Shown in pieces: positions 54,301-59,017 of a stretch of DNA of 64,000 nucleotides (position 1 is the stretch's first letter; every line of letters starts with the position of its first letter). The position numbers and the translations under genes are program-made. The DNA is taken from the NCBI RefSeq assembly GCF_000720255.1, contig NZ_JOJE01000022.1:1-64000 (forward strand), written 5' to 3'. The notes under the pieces were generated by a model. That model was given only the letters and a program-made list of their open reading frames with translations, was not told where the DNA came from and made no database searches. Source of the DNA: Streptomyces griseus subsp. griseus (GTDB taxonomy: Bacteria > Actinomycetota > Actinomycetes > Streptomycetales > Streptomycetaceae).

Positions 54301-57300
54301 CGGCGGTCTCGATGCGCTGGTGAACTGCTTCGCGGGCCACTCGCTGAGGTTCTTCGTGCTCTGTTCCTCGGTCGCCGCCGCGGTGCCGAGCGCGGCCGTG
54401 GGGCAGAGCGACTACGCCATGGCGAACGCCTACGCGGACTACCTCGCCGCGGCTCGACCGCACGGCCTGCCTCTGTTGAGCGTTCAGTGGCCGTCCTGGA
54501 GCGGTGTCGGCATGGGCGACGCCGAACCCGGCCCGGGCTATGTGCGCACCGGCCTGGGCAGCCTGTCCGAGTCCGAGGGGCTTGCCCTGCTCGACCACCT
54601 GCTGACGCACGGTGCGGGGCCCGCGGTCCTGCCCGCGGTGATCCGCGACGCCACCGCCTGGCGTCCCGAGCTGCTGACGCGGCGGCGTATTCGTCTCGAC
54701 TCCCCGGACGCCGCGTCGGCGCCGGCCGCTGCCCCGGCACGGGCCGCCGCCCCCACTCCGGCAGCGGGGCCGGCCCAGCGGTCCGAGCCGACCGGGCAAC
54801 GGCCCGTGGAGGAGCCCGCCGGGGCCGCCGCCTCGTGGCTGCTCGGCCTGGTCGCAGAGCACCTGCACTTCGACCCGGCCAGGCTCGCCGTCGACGCGCC
54901 GATCGACGACTTCGGAGCCGACTCGATCATGATGGTCCAGCTGCTGCGCGAGGTCGGAACGCGGCTGGGGATCGAACCGGACCCCTCAGCGTTCATCGAG
55001 CACCCCACGGTGGAGTCCTTCGTGGGCTGGTTGGCGGACACGCATCCGACGGAGTTCGCCGCGGCATTCGGGCCCGGTTCCGCCGATGAGCCCACGGCCG
55101 CACCGGAGCCGGTGTCCGCGTCGGAGCCGGTGTCCCCGTCGGAGGCGGTGTCCCCGTCCGGGTCGGTGAACGGGTCGAACCCCGTGCCCGCGTCGAACCC
55201 GGTGCCCGCGCCGGACCCCGTGCCCGCGCCGGAGGCGGTGTCCCCGTCCGGGTCGGTGAACGGGTCGGGATCCGTGCCCGCGTCGAACCGCGTGCCCGCG
55301 TCGAACCGCGTGCCCGCGCCGGACCCCGTGCCCGCGTCACAATTCGCGCCCGGGGCGGAGTCCGTGTCCGCCCGGGGGTCCGCGTCCGGCGCGGAGCCCA
55401 CCGACGCAGCGCAGCCGGCCGACGTTCCGACGCACGCCGCCCCTCGTGTCGCCGCCGGACCGGACGACATCGCTGTGATCGGGATGTCCGGCCGCTTCCC
55501 CGGCGCGCCCGACCTGGCCGCGTACTGGCGGCTGCTCGGTGAGGGGCGCTCCGCCATCGCCCCCGTCCCCGCGCACCGTTGGGGCGGAGGCGGAGGCGGA
55601 GACGGTCTGGTCGCCGGGCTGGTCGATCGGGACGGCTTCGACCCGGGCTTCTTCCTGGTGTCCGACGAGGACGCCGCGGCCATGGACCCGCAGGCGCTGG
55701 TGCTGCTGGAGGAGACACTGTTCGCCCTCGCCGACGCCGGCTACGGGCCGACCGACCTCAAGGGCCGCGACGTCGGCGTCTACATCGGCGCACGCAGCCG
55801 TCATCTCCCCGACGACGCGACGCTGAGCCGGACCCGGAACCCGATCGTGGCCGTCGGGCAGAACTACCTCGCGGCCAATGTCTCCCGCTTCTTCGACCTG
55901 CGCGGTGCCAGCGTGGTGGTGGACACCGCGTGCTCCTCGGCCCTGGTCGCCCTGCACGCCGCCGCCCAGGCGCTGCGCGACGGTGACGCCGAGGCCGCCG
56001 TGGTCGGCGGAGTGACCCTGCTCGCCGACGACGCGGGCCACCGGCTGTTCGACCGGCGCGGCCTGCTCAGCTCGGAGCCCGCGTTCCACGTCTTCGACCG
56101 GCGGGCCCGGGGCATCGTGCTGGCCGAGGGCGCCGGGGTGGTCGTACTCAAACCGTTGGCCCGCGCCCTCGCCGACGGTGACCGGGTCCAGGCAGTACTC
56201 AAAGGCATCGCGGTCAACAACGACGGCCGCACCGCCGGTCCCGCCTCGCCCAACCCGGCCGCGCAGCAGGCGGTGATGGCCAAGGCCCTCGCGCGCAGCG
56301 GCAAACGCGCCGACGAGGTGACCCACATCGAGGCCAACGCGGCCGGCTCGGCGGTGCACGACCTCACCGAACTCAAGGCGATCAAGACCGTCTACCGGGC
56401 CGCATCCGAGGCGCCGTGCAGCCTCGGGTCCGTGAAGCCGAACATCGGCCACCCGCAGTGCGCGGAAGGCATCGCAGGATTCATCAAGGTCGTCCTGATG
56501 CTGCGCGAACGGCAGCTGGTGCCCTTCCTGTCCGGGCAGGAGCCGCCGGATCACTTCGACCTGTCGGCCACCCCCTTCACCTTCGTCCGCGACCTGTCCC
56601 CCTGGCCCGACGCGCCGCTCGTCGCGGCGGTGAGCTGCTTCGCGGACGGAGGCACCAACGCCCATGCCGTACTGGAAGGCCGGCCCGGCCCCGTCACCGG
56701 ACGCCCGGCGCTTCAACGCCCCGTCCTGGCCCGCCGCACGCTGTCTGCAGCCCCGGCCCCGGCGGCGGCCAGGGCGACCGTCCGCGACGCCGTGCCGACC
56801 GCACCCGCGCCGACCGTCCCGGAGCCCGTCCCGGTCGCCGTGATCGGCATGGCCGGCCGGTACCCGGGAGCCGACGACCTCGCCGCGTACTGGCGGAACC
56901 TCCTCCACGGCCGTGACGCGGTCACCGAGGTCCCCGCCGACCGCTGGCAGTGGCAGAACGTGTCCAGTGGGACCGACCGGCCGCTGTCCCGGTGGGGCGG
57001 TTTCGTCGCCGACGCCGACCGCTTCGACTCGGAGTTCTTCCGCGTCTCCCGGCCCGAAGCGGAGATCACCGACCCGCAGGAAAGGCTCTTCCTGGAAACC
57101 TGCTGGGAGGCGATCGAGGACGCCGGCTACACGCCGGCCACGCTGGTCACGCCCCGAGGGCCCGAACGGCGCCGCCCGGTCGGTGTCTTCGCCGGGGTCA
57201 TGCACAAGGACTACTCCCTGATCGGCGCGCAGGCGGAGCCGGTGGACGGCCGAGTGCTGCCGGTGAGCCTCAACCAGGGAATGATCGCCAACCGGGTCTC

Positions 57301-59017
57301 GTTCTTCTGCGACTTCCACGGCCCGAGCATGGCGGTGGACACGCTCTGCTCCTCGTCGCTGACCACGGTGCACCTCGCGGTGGAGAGCCTGGCACGGGGG
57401 GAGAGCGAGGTGGCCCTCGCCGGCGGTGTGAACCTGTCGCTGCACCCCGCGAAGTACCGGACCTACGGCGCCGTCGACATGCACTCCGCCACCGGGCTCA
57501 GCCGGTCGTTCGGCGCCGGCGGCGACGGATGGGTGTCGGCGGAAGGGGTCGGCGCCGTGGTGCTCAAGCCGCTGCACCGTGCCGAACAGGACGGCGACCA
57601 CATCTACGCCGTCATCCGGTCCACGGCCGTCAACCACGTCGGTACCGGCAGTGGCGTCACCGTCCCCAGCCCGGTCGCCCAGGCCGCGGTCATCTCCGAG
57701 GCTTTGGAGAGGGCCGGCGTCGACGCACGCACCATCGGCTGCGTCGAGGCACACGGAACGGGCACGAAGCTCGGCGATCCCATCGAGGTCCAGGGCCTGG
57801 TGCGGGCCTTCCGCCGGCACACCGGCGACAACGGCTTCTGCGCCCTGGGATCGGTGAAGTCCAACATCGGCCACGCGGAGTCGGCGGGCGGCGTGGCCGG
57901 ACTGACGAAGGCCGTGCTGCAGCTCCACCACCGCACCCTCGTGCCCTCCCTGCACTCCGAAACCGTCAACCCGCTCCTTGACCTGGAGAACACGCCGTTC
58001 CACCTGCAGCACCGCGCGGAGCAGTGGCCCGAGCCCGCGGCCGGGGCACCGCGTCGGGCCGGTGTCAGCTCCTTCGGCGCCACCGGATCCAACGCCCACA
58101 TCGTGCTGGAGGAGTACGCACCCGCGGCCGTCGCGCGCCACCGACAACCGCCCCACGGACCGCAGATCGTCCCGCTTTCCGCGCGCGACGACGAGCGGCT
58201 GCGGGCCCTGGCCGGACGGCTGCTCGCCTTCGTCAGCGACGAGGGCGGCGTCGCCGGAGGTGCGACGCCCCCGGTGTCGCTGCCGGACCTGGCCCACACC
58301 CTCCAGACCGGACGGGTCGCCATGGCGAGCCGGGTGGCCTTCGTGGTGGCGGACACCGCCGAACTGCGGCGCGCGCTCGAGAAGTTCGTCGCAGCGGCGG
58401 CGACACCTGCCACGGCGGCGGGGCCCTGGGACTTCGGTGCCTCACCGGCCGCGCCGGAGACCGTCGAGCGGTGGCTCACCCAGCGGCGGCTGCCGGAGCT
58501 GGCCGACCACTGGTCGGCGGGCGGCGCGCTCGACTGGCAACGCCTCTGGACGGCCGCCCGGCCACGCCGAGTGCCGCTGCCCACCTACCCGTTCGTACGC
58601 GAGCGCCACTGGCACCCCGGTGCGCGGACCTCGTCGGACCAGGCCACACCGGTCGCGGACGCCGTGGGCACGGGGGATGCCACACCGCCCAGCCCGCAGG
58701 ATCCGCCCGGCGCCGGCCGCTCGCTCACCTCGGTGAACGGACTGAGGGAACTGCTGGTCGAGCGGCTCGCCAGGACACTGCGTGTGACGCCCGCGCAGAT
58801 CCCGGTGGACGCGGCCTTCGCCGACCTGGGGGTGGACGCCATCACCGGGATGTCCTTCGTCTCCGAGGTCGGTGACGTGCTGGGCGTCTCCCTGGACGCC
58901 ACCGTCCTGTACGACCACACGACGCTCGACCGTCTGGCCGGCCACCTCGCCGACCGGGACGGGGTGCCCTCCGTACCACTGGCGGCCGTCCAACTGATCG
59001 GGAGCCAGGACCGATGA
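36395..59017 (+). CDS. Trans-AT hybrid polyketide synthase / nonribosomal peptide synthetase
   Basis: 7,540 residues. Approximate domain order: KS 52-488, serine-less ACP-like 549-625, flanking linker, KR 880-1342, C-methyltransferase 1363-1745, ACP 1780-1852, C 1888-2330, A 2343-2845, PCP 2880-2965, KS 3002-3440, DH 3633-3925, KR 3928-4395, ACP 4410-4495, KS 4547-4980, DH-like 5163-5455, ACP 5475-5560, KR 5625-6100, ACP 6135-6220, KS 6356-6765 (no HGTGT histidine), KS 6812-7250, serine-less ACP 7445-7525. No AT and no thioesterase are present, so extender units come from the ATs encoded next door. It has no loading domain either, so an acyl chain must be delivered to the first KS. ATG 36395 has a weak ribosome site; an in-frame ATG at 36482 (MDDKRKALLRLLRG) is a plausible alternative. 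The stop overlaps the AT gene start by four bases. Confidence 0.96.
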   Translation: MTMTTGAAAAEQPGTADAAARHAAGRGSEMDDKRKALLRLLRGAQAKPETAEGIAVIGLAGRYPRAGTPEELWARIRGGENCIQEFPPARGPRAQDPGGGGLPDGRRWWAGLIDDADAFDPLFFGIAPVEAENMDPQERIFLETVWATLEDAGYPPRRLARENNPVGVFAGVMNSDYEWMGGHAAALGVANEARANPWSIANRVSYVLDFRGPSLTVNTACSASLTAVHLACESLRAGECSVAVAGGVNLILHASHLRTLSENGMTSPGDRCRAFGKGADGFVDGEGVGAVLLKPLRQAVADGDRIYGVIRASAMNSGGKTGGYTVPSPQAQAEVIRTSLRRAGIDPRTIGCVEAHGTGTPLGDPIEISGLSEAFRERIDDELAQGVERCAVGSVKSNIGHLESAAGMAGLTKMLMQLRHGTIAPSLHSAEPNPDIDLTGTPFFVPQEPVSWPRPVVVRADGQRVEVPRRGAISSFGGGGANAHLIVEEFRADAQEGRPIAPRAAGPQLVVLSARDEERLRESAGRLAAFLERPATGTHSPRDDAEQIGRVEAACLRLAAEVLEARPDDLDPATPLGEYGCGAAELALLARKLGVEFGERQGGVSLTASTTVREVAPLLADTGTDEARVGERTVEGPERISLADLSHTLQIGREEMEARLAFPAADLDEARDLLRAFASGSPAAAVATGAAPVHRRSEQDKDRLAQALREADLRTVAECWTRGAEVDWARLRPAGAVRRVGLPTYPFARKSYWLPPLPRPAASPVGRSAPLPGGGPAESGGGQSTALPAVQSAPLPGGQSAPLPGGQSTALPAVQSAPLPGGQSAPLPAVQSAPPPSAAGPEQAVTGPARQAGPVPSATGLSDARANPVVPGAAEPSAMVCYRPVWVPEQRPGADTDAGGAGTERVLILSSRDAAPLAEDIARHHRDDDTRLIDLDRDDLSRALAEAGPLDRVYHLGGIRPYGPGAAGDPGELEDSGRRGVLALFRVARHLADAGDGRRVHLKIVTSDAAAAFGDPVANPFAAGLHGLARVLPKERPEIKAVCVDFSQRETAGGETAREGLLEAVLDEPCDSTGRTVLLRHGVRYTPALQPVALPEPQRPPYREHGVYVIVGGTGGIGRELTLHLAERYRAKVVWISRSPLGDEQRACADRARGLGGEVLHLRADCRDAADLRQAAAEVKARFGPIHGVVHAAMTFEPGPLAALDERAFRAELAVKADGSVAIDEVFGAEPLDFLVFFSSVGALTGTAGNGTYSCAGALQDAYALHLGHRRPYPVRVIDWGYWGPIGSGARPGLREIFRDLGVGELSVADGLSAVSRVLGNRLPQVLPISASGVALAALGAATVPPAELAPADGAPTLPTASSRLVRPRTGDDPGVGSVISGYRLLTEVCRPAVLGVFQRMGVLVDPGDSHDRRELPERLGILPKYRRLYEALLNILRDAGYVEFDGERVRLLSAGDTARSYDADALEPEFDRIAADHPDLASTVTLTRLFLQSYPQILRGEVRATEIMFPGSSMALVEDFYKANPLTDSFNQLVRDAAGAYLEQRIRRLAPGERLRVVEFGAGTGATTETVLPELARYADRVSYWFTDISPLFLEHAEARFRSDYGTPGFLEFRVLDLERGLQEQGFAPGTYDMVLATNVVHATRDLRATLGKAKDLLRPNGWLVLNELTEVLDSTTVVGGLLDGWWLFDDEELRLPDSPLAAPATWRRLLREQGFGDVVVTGGSGPDGRPRGQHVIVAESDGLRPAEPRAGVLDAAPAEAEQAAPAVSTPPAGPAPSEDLRHRLGTIIVRCLKLDEDVDPDRPLATYGFDSLTGMKIVTGIADELGVTVSLGDFYDHPTLRELARHYADSGTFGTSGSRPPEAGEPAAPSHIPAPVVHTPVPASHEPPTDHPLSEGQRALWVIERMTPGTYAYNLPLALRLDPGVDVGALRLALQSIVDRQDSLRSTIRTTDDGPVRTVAAWQELHFQQRYLAVSDEAAVRDRVREEARRPFDLERGPLLRVTLFTLGDGGQVLLLAFHHIVFDGVSIAAFLRELTSGYQDARAGRRPAAAPATATFADFTTWQRDMLAGPEGERLRDYWLRRLESGVEPPALPYDRPRPALPGHRGAAVEGRIDAELVRAAREFAAERRTSLFAVLLSGFFTLLHRYTQQRGIRIGTPAAGRPAARFDDTLGYFMNMVVLQADVDPDRDFGALAGQVHRTVLEALEHAHFPLISLAEAMRQAGRTDTSDLFRVAFYFQNWVESGDRDPVRAVFDGVHQEGEFDLTLDVVEGPADCSFTLKYDPDLFDEDTVRRLGDHLLELLRSALAEPARPVGLLSLVTGEERQRLEGLWRRARRDHPHETTLTELVEEQAAHRPGAVAVSSGAESLSYRELIERVDRLAGHLRARGVEPGRAVGVLVERSHLPVALLAVLKAGGCYVPLDPTFPVDRLTYMAEDAGLHLVLTTGTAETALGGIAVPRLRMDRPAEEIEADGFDAHDAGTDRRPGPEDTAYIIYTSGSTGRPKGVAVPHRALVNFLSSMREEPGFGPEDTLLALTTVCFDIAALELYLPLVAGGRVEIAPAEVAKDGLKLRRHLQECGATVMQATPSTWKMLLAAGWQGDPALTALCGGEALDQDTADVLAARTRAAWNLYGPTETTIWSAVGRLRAGERVNLGRAVANTQLLVLDEHGQLVPPGVPGELHIGGDGLATGYVGRPELTAERFVPNPIAPSLSPRLYRTGDLVRALPDGTLEYLGRADAQVKVRGYRVEPGEIEAAMRRLAGVAEAVVVPAASAGGTGVMLRGFYTVREGSYGGPVDPAPLRDWLPEYMVPDVLVPVREFPQTLNGKTDRKRLGSAPLDELRNAFGYAPADRAGSRPQSAAGAERPDAVDTAAGADTADGLADELARLVGEVAEVAADRVPRHRPLGELGLNSVGFTTLSTRIGSRFGIEVFPTAFYQYPTVAAMAEHLLHAHPALRGRYAADSARTAPVPPAATMSTPVASTSAGSPRAEAEHPAPDNGVAVLGMAGRLPQSPDLDTFWRHLADGHDLIEEIPADRWDWRDAAGDPREGEHSRSRWGGFVPDVDRFDAAFFGISPREAQLMDPQQRLALEVVWTALEDAGLPPSELAGRRVGVFLGVTNSDYLEVQRAAGRGTDAHTITGAALSIIPNRVSYLLDLRGPSVAVDTACSSSLTAIHQAVSALRDGSCDLAIAGGVSLILDPSLYVALSKSEMLSEDGRCKAFDSRANGYVRGEGVGAVVLKDLAAAERDGDPVHAVIRGAAVNHGGRTNSLTAPSPEAQADVIVRAHRLAGTDPVTVGYVEAHGTGTALGDPIEVTGLRTAFTRLYEEAGRPLPSDPACGLGSVKSNVGHLEAAAGMAGLFKVVLALRHGTIPASLHVVERNRYLDLDGGPFHIVTEPVAWEPSRDDRGLPRPRRAGLSSFGFGGAGAHLVLEEAPATHAVRVPDEGEQRPERSVLLVLSARSRTSLTAYAERLAALLRRQGSEAGAGNRAAPADIAHPVGLADVAYTLQVARDPMPERLAVVAEDRRQALDLLDAFIAGGADQTPGVFHGRVGAARRGARTRGTAWQRYVAALSAEHDLDTLADLWVAGEEIDWRTLHQDAARPPRRVRVPTYPFERTRHWVTAGAPAEPVARTGRHPLLDVDVPATGTEEFSKRLTGEEFYLRDHVAAGTPILPGVVLLEMARAADELSRSDGMPVNRVEQVSWTAPVQVGAESPVSVRIRLSRDPERPEHTGFEILSDGGVRPHASGVLVARTADRTASAGTLDLTAIRERCTRHMTGEDYYRRVEETGFLYGPSFRAVQRLATATGEALARLVVPPHLREGAGAYRFHPALMDAALQTAGGIPSGGGDSDRPAHLPYSVGAVELTADRLPDACHAYARRTDDGSSAGLRVFDIVLADEDGTVLARIERFTLRAQPGPTAPSGGGAESLHSFEPYWRDSTAGTADSTPPPTTLVLLDATGDDTGRALGDGLAERTGARIVPVDLAAEFHPERLVTDLVEHGDGPIGIVHLSTEGGNIRQTLDRGFHTALAFCRAWISRRGGRARYLYLHPESSEDREGETAEPAHAAISGLARSVRAEYPSLRMTAVAHAPRADLPALVSAELSTAEAPAEVRTDGRRRLVRAWRPTALPEAATPSPFAASGAHLVTGGTGGIGLHLAERLAARGPGAAIVLASRSEPSAEARDRIARLTEGGTRIMHVRADVTRREDVAALVRTARERFGRIAGVVHAAGALRDGFVLRKTRAEAEAVLAPKVLGALWLDEETRDEPLEYFAAFSSTAAALGSVGQSDYAYANAFLDHFALRRERRRRSGTRSGRSLAVNWPLWRDGGMTMDAAAQQAMRRELGFTPLPSDIALDGLERALAGRASRLLLATGDGTVIERALAAEPTTPRGDTGEPVRPSIAGPGLRAGTERFLREVLAEELKMPVEDIDPAEQFDRYGMDSLLVLSVTRRLEGHFGTLSKTLFFEYFTVSELAGYFMDEHAARLPEALGGTEQAPSVDDAPGDPVSGPSSVENAVASRSAVTVAVPHAPAPAPAQSGPDDDIVIIGVSGRYPQADDLREFWRNLREGRDCVEEVPEDRWDHSRYFDPDRNVPGRSYSKWGGFLRDVDRFDPMFFRMSQLEAEHIDPQERIFLETVWHLMENAGVTREGMAGSRTGVFVGMMYGHYQLYGVEETLRGERAATSSSYASVANRVSYFFDFDGPSVGLDTMCSSSLVAIHLACQAIRGGDCDTAVAGGVNISSHPLKYLQLSRGGFLSTDGRCRSFGEGGDGYVPAEGSGAVLLKRRTAAEADGDRILAVIKGSAVNHGGAGKGFSVPNARAQGTLVADALARAGWTPGDLDYVEAHGTGTALGDPVEVTGLLRAFRGHDLGGRKIPIGSVKSNIGHAESAAGMAAVTKVLLQFRHGQLVPSLHAEQLNPDIDFDAAPLRVQRELADWSPRTDEAGRPLPRTAAVSAFGAGGSNAHVLLEEYVPPRSHPTPESRAPFVCALSARDRSQLDAYAERMADFLRTDGADTDPAALAHTLQTGREPMAHRLALVFHDLAELLARLDAYLAGRDGTPGVCTGTVRRGARPAADGTADPAADRAVTPESLAAAWVSGAAVDWRRLYDGPPPTRIELPGYPFARDRCWFQASEERAPDPLTAPEGPAPAGKTDVTRGTPVYEEITLFADTPVIAGHQVAGRSLLPAVAYIDLVHQAFRRRGMPYDELELRDLTVLRPLAVTPEAPVRIALDGRPVGRDRWTVRIVDRAEPDGSPYATAEMALAGPARFAGPQRPAAPTSSAVPENLDAVYDRDGRLGQVYTGAARATGRVWQDTEELIAELTPPPGAGSSGHLFHPGLLLGGAVAAGALLPGGGRSHGGGEQAGGDDDGDDGDDGAFYLPMYVESFRAAAPLTGPCTARVRRSSLGVRDELARLTVEFLDGDGRVLAEVRGLSSKLIRSGPLTGRSRRAARTAAPAVPAAGPNGGPLTPTQERLRHLMSDGLGRTPQELDPDIGYYELGIDSVSVLELASRLERVLGRSLSPTLLFEYTTIRDLAAYLDEHHPGALHALDDTGAAPAAPREPDAFSRTVVAEAGDPVPSARAGEGAGRAAQGPTAPDADSAPLAGGGLPEPVPGALAAPPHGTRLLTKVWEPADPGTGGPLPRPVAVLATADSRALADRLAHELPAAEVLEPADLSGGPAPGRFRACVDLTGCAPAAPDSPSMYDDPADWLPWVQQFVAQASPAEPVVLLGVTRGLETPHLDGHSVNLTGAARAGLYRMLQSEYAKVRSRHVDLDPLDDDLTVVRQITSELADTGEDPEVCRRAGQRYRAVLRETPAGTGRDGVLPFPEDGTLWITGGTGGLGLAFARHAVRQWGVRRLVLTGRTRLPDRADWEARRGDDPLGRRLNALIGLEQAGARVRVLSLPLDGSASEDLAREVSEAERDLGPVRGVIHCAGFADRDNLAFVGKPAAAVRAVVDPKVGGLDALVNCFAGHSLRFFVLCSSVAAAVPSAAVGQSDYAMANAYADYLAAARPHGLPLLSVQWPSWSGVGMGDAEPGPGYVRTGLGSLSESEGLALLDHLLTHGAGPAVLPAVIRDATAWRPELLTRRRIRLDSPDAASAPAAAPARAAAPTPAAGPAQRSEPTGQRPVEEPAGAAASWLLGLVAEHLHFDPARLAVDAPIDDFGADSIMMVQLLREVGTRLGIEPDPSAFIEHPTVESFVGWLADTHPTEFAAAFGPGSADEPTAAPEPVSASEPVSPSEAVSPSGSVNGSNPVPASNPVPAPDPVPAPEAVSPSGSVNGSGSVPASNRVPASNRVPAPDPVPASQFAPGAESVSARGSASGAEPTDAAQPADVPTHAAPRVAAGPDDIAVIGMSGRFPGAPDLAAYWRLLGEGRSAIAPVPAHRWGGGGGGDGLVAGLVDRDGFDPGFFLVSDEDAAAMDPQALVLLEETLFALADAGYGPTDLKGRDVGVYIGARSRHLPDDATLSRTRNPIVAVGQNYLAANVSRFFDLRGASVVVDTACSSALVALHAAAQALRDGDAEAAVVGGVTLLADDAGHRLFDRRGLLSSEPAFHVFDRRARGIVLAEGAGVVVLKPLARALADGDRVQAVLKGIAVNNDGRTAGPASPNPAAQQAVMAKALARSGKRADEVTHIEANAAGSAVHDLTELKAIKTVYRAASEAPCSLGSVKPNIGHPQCAEGIAGFIKVVLMLRERQLVPFLSGQEPPDHFDLSATPFTFVRDLSPWPDAPLVAAVSCFADGGTNAHAVLEGRPGPVTGRPALQRPVLARRTLSAAPAPAAARATVRDAVPTAPAPTVPEPVPVAVIGMAGRYPGADDLAAYWRNLLHGRDAVTEVPADRWQWQNVSSGTDRPLSRWGGFVADADRFDSEFFRVSRPEAEITDPQERLFLETCWEAIEDAGYTPATLVTPRGPERRRPVGVFAGVMHKDYSLIGAQAEPVDGRVLPVSLNQGMIANRVSFFCDFHGPSMAVDTLCSSSLTTVHLAVESLARGESEVALAGGVNLSLHPAKYRTYGAVDMHSATGLSRSFGAGGDGWVSAEGVGAVVLKPLHRAEQDGDHIYAVIRSTAVNHVGTGSGVTVPSPVAQAAVISEALERAGVDARTIGCVEAHGTGTKLGDPIEVQGLVRAFRRHTGDNGFCALGSVKSNIGHAESAGGVAGLTKAVLQLHHRTLVPSLHSETVNPLLDLENTPFHLQHRAEQWPEPAAGAPRRAGVSSFGATGSNAHIVLEEYAPAAVARHRQPPHGPQIVPLSARDDERLRALAGRLLAFVSDEGGVAGGATPPVSLPDLAHTLQTGRVAMASRVAFVVADTAELRRALEKFVAAAATPATAAGPWDFGASPAAPETVERWLTQRRLPELADHWSAGGALDWQRLWTAARPRRVPLPTYPFVRERHWHPGARTSSDQATPVADAVGTGDATPPSPQDPPGAGRSLTSVNGLRELLVERLARTLRVTPAQIPVDAAFADLGVDAITGMSFVSEVGDVLGVSLDATVLYDHTTLDRLAGHLADRDGVPSVPLAAVQLIGSQDR
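36545..41950 (+). other. Module 1: KS, ACP-like insert, KR, C-methyltransferase, ACP
   Basis: KS1 has an intact triad: C221 (NTACSASLT), H356 (HGTGTPLGDP), H401 (SNIGHLE). Between the KS and its usual flanking linker sits an ACP-like fold whose expected GxDS reads GCGA (residues 580-583), so it cannot carry a chain. The KR has GGTGGIG at 1112-1118 and tyrosine 1253, but the asparagine four residues later is glycine 1257. The methyltransferase SAM loop is VVEFGAGTGATTE. The ACP serine is S1813. Predicted output is an alpha-methyl, beta-hydroxy unit if the KR is active. Confidence 0.85.
38741..38910 (+). repeat. 72-base tandem repeat coding a flexible linker in module 1
   Basis: The linker before the KR is built from a 24-residue unit (QSTALPAVQSAPLPGGQSAPLPGG) repeated with shorter partial copies; CAGTCGAC recurs at 38741 and 38813, 72 bases apart. 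Sub-units of 24 and 36 bases are visible. It codes a proline/serine/glycine-rich tether. Confidence 0.8.
42050..45290 (+). other. Module 2: condensation, glycine-adenylation, PCP
   Basis: The C domain has HHIVFDG with catalytic H2022. The adenylation domain has YTSGSTGRPKGV and NLYGPTETTIW, and its A10 lysine is K2830. Reading the ten specificity positions gives D-I-L-Q-L-G-L-I-W-K, the textbook glycine code. The PCP serine is S2916 in GLNSVGF. The module therefore adds glycine to the chain from module 1 and passes it to KS2. Confidence 0.88.
45395..49890 (+). other. Module 3: KS, DH, KR, ACP
   Basis: KS2 triad is C3171, H3306, H3353. The dehydratase is complete: H3670 in DHVAAGTPILPG and D3840 in LMDAALQ. 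The KR has GGTGGIG and the Y4296/N4300 pair in DYAYANAF. The ACP serine is S4449 in YGMDSL. Predicted outcome is a double bond next to the thioester. Confidence 0.88.
50030..55045 (+). other. Module 4: KS, DH-like, ACP, KR, ACP
   Basis: KS3 triad is C4717, H4852, H4892. The DH-like domain keeps H5184 (GHQVAGRSLLP), but the second catalytic residue is lost: HPGLLLGGAV has L5348 where aspartate is expected and no glutamine after it. An ACP (S5510, GIDSVSV) stands between this domain and an intact KR (Y6007/N6011), and a second ACP follows (S6177, GADSIMM). The KR is thus placed after the first ACP rather than before it, and there are two active carriers in one module. Confidence 0.82.
55090..55400 (+). 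repeat. Tandem repeats coding a proline/serine linker before the KS pair
   Basis: The same stretch of 37 bases occurs at 55141-55177 and 55231-55267, 90 bases apart, and short VPASN/VPAPD units fill the gaps. The protein shows PVPASNPVPAPDPVPAPEAV and similar runs over about 100 residues. It links ACP S6177 to the non-elongating KS. Confidence 0.8.
55460..56690 (+). other. Non-elongating ketosynthase (KS0)
   Basis: C6513 (DTACSSALVAL) and H6686 (SVKPNIGHPQ) are kept, but the HGTGT histidine is asparagine N6648 (EANAAGS). Loss of this residue abolishes decarboxylative condensation in trans-AT systems, while acyl transfer can continue. No ACP, flanking linker or other domain follows; the next KS begins after only about 50 residues. 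It probably relays the chain without extending it. Confidence 0.85.
56825..58970 (+). other. Terminal module: KS and serine-less ACP
   Basis: KS5 triad is intact: C6985, H7120, H7160, followed by a normal flanking linker. The terminal ACP-like domain has LGVDAITGM, so the phosphopantetheine serine is alanine A7482; the codon is GCC. The domain is otherwise a complete ACP fold. KS5 can only extend onto a carrier supplied by another protein, or this ACP is a docking element. No release domain follows. Confidence 0.85.

Noticed and set aside
55460..56690. KS4 as a KSQ-type loading decarboxylase
   Set aside because: The active-site cysteine C6513 is present, so it is not a glutamine-type KSQ; only the HGTGT histidine is lost.
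58970..59017. Terminal thioesterase or reductase domain
   Set aside because: Only about 15 residues follow the last ACP fold, too few for any release domain.
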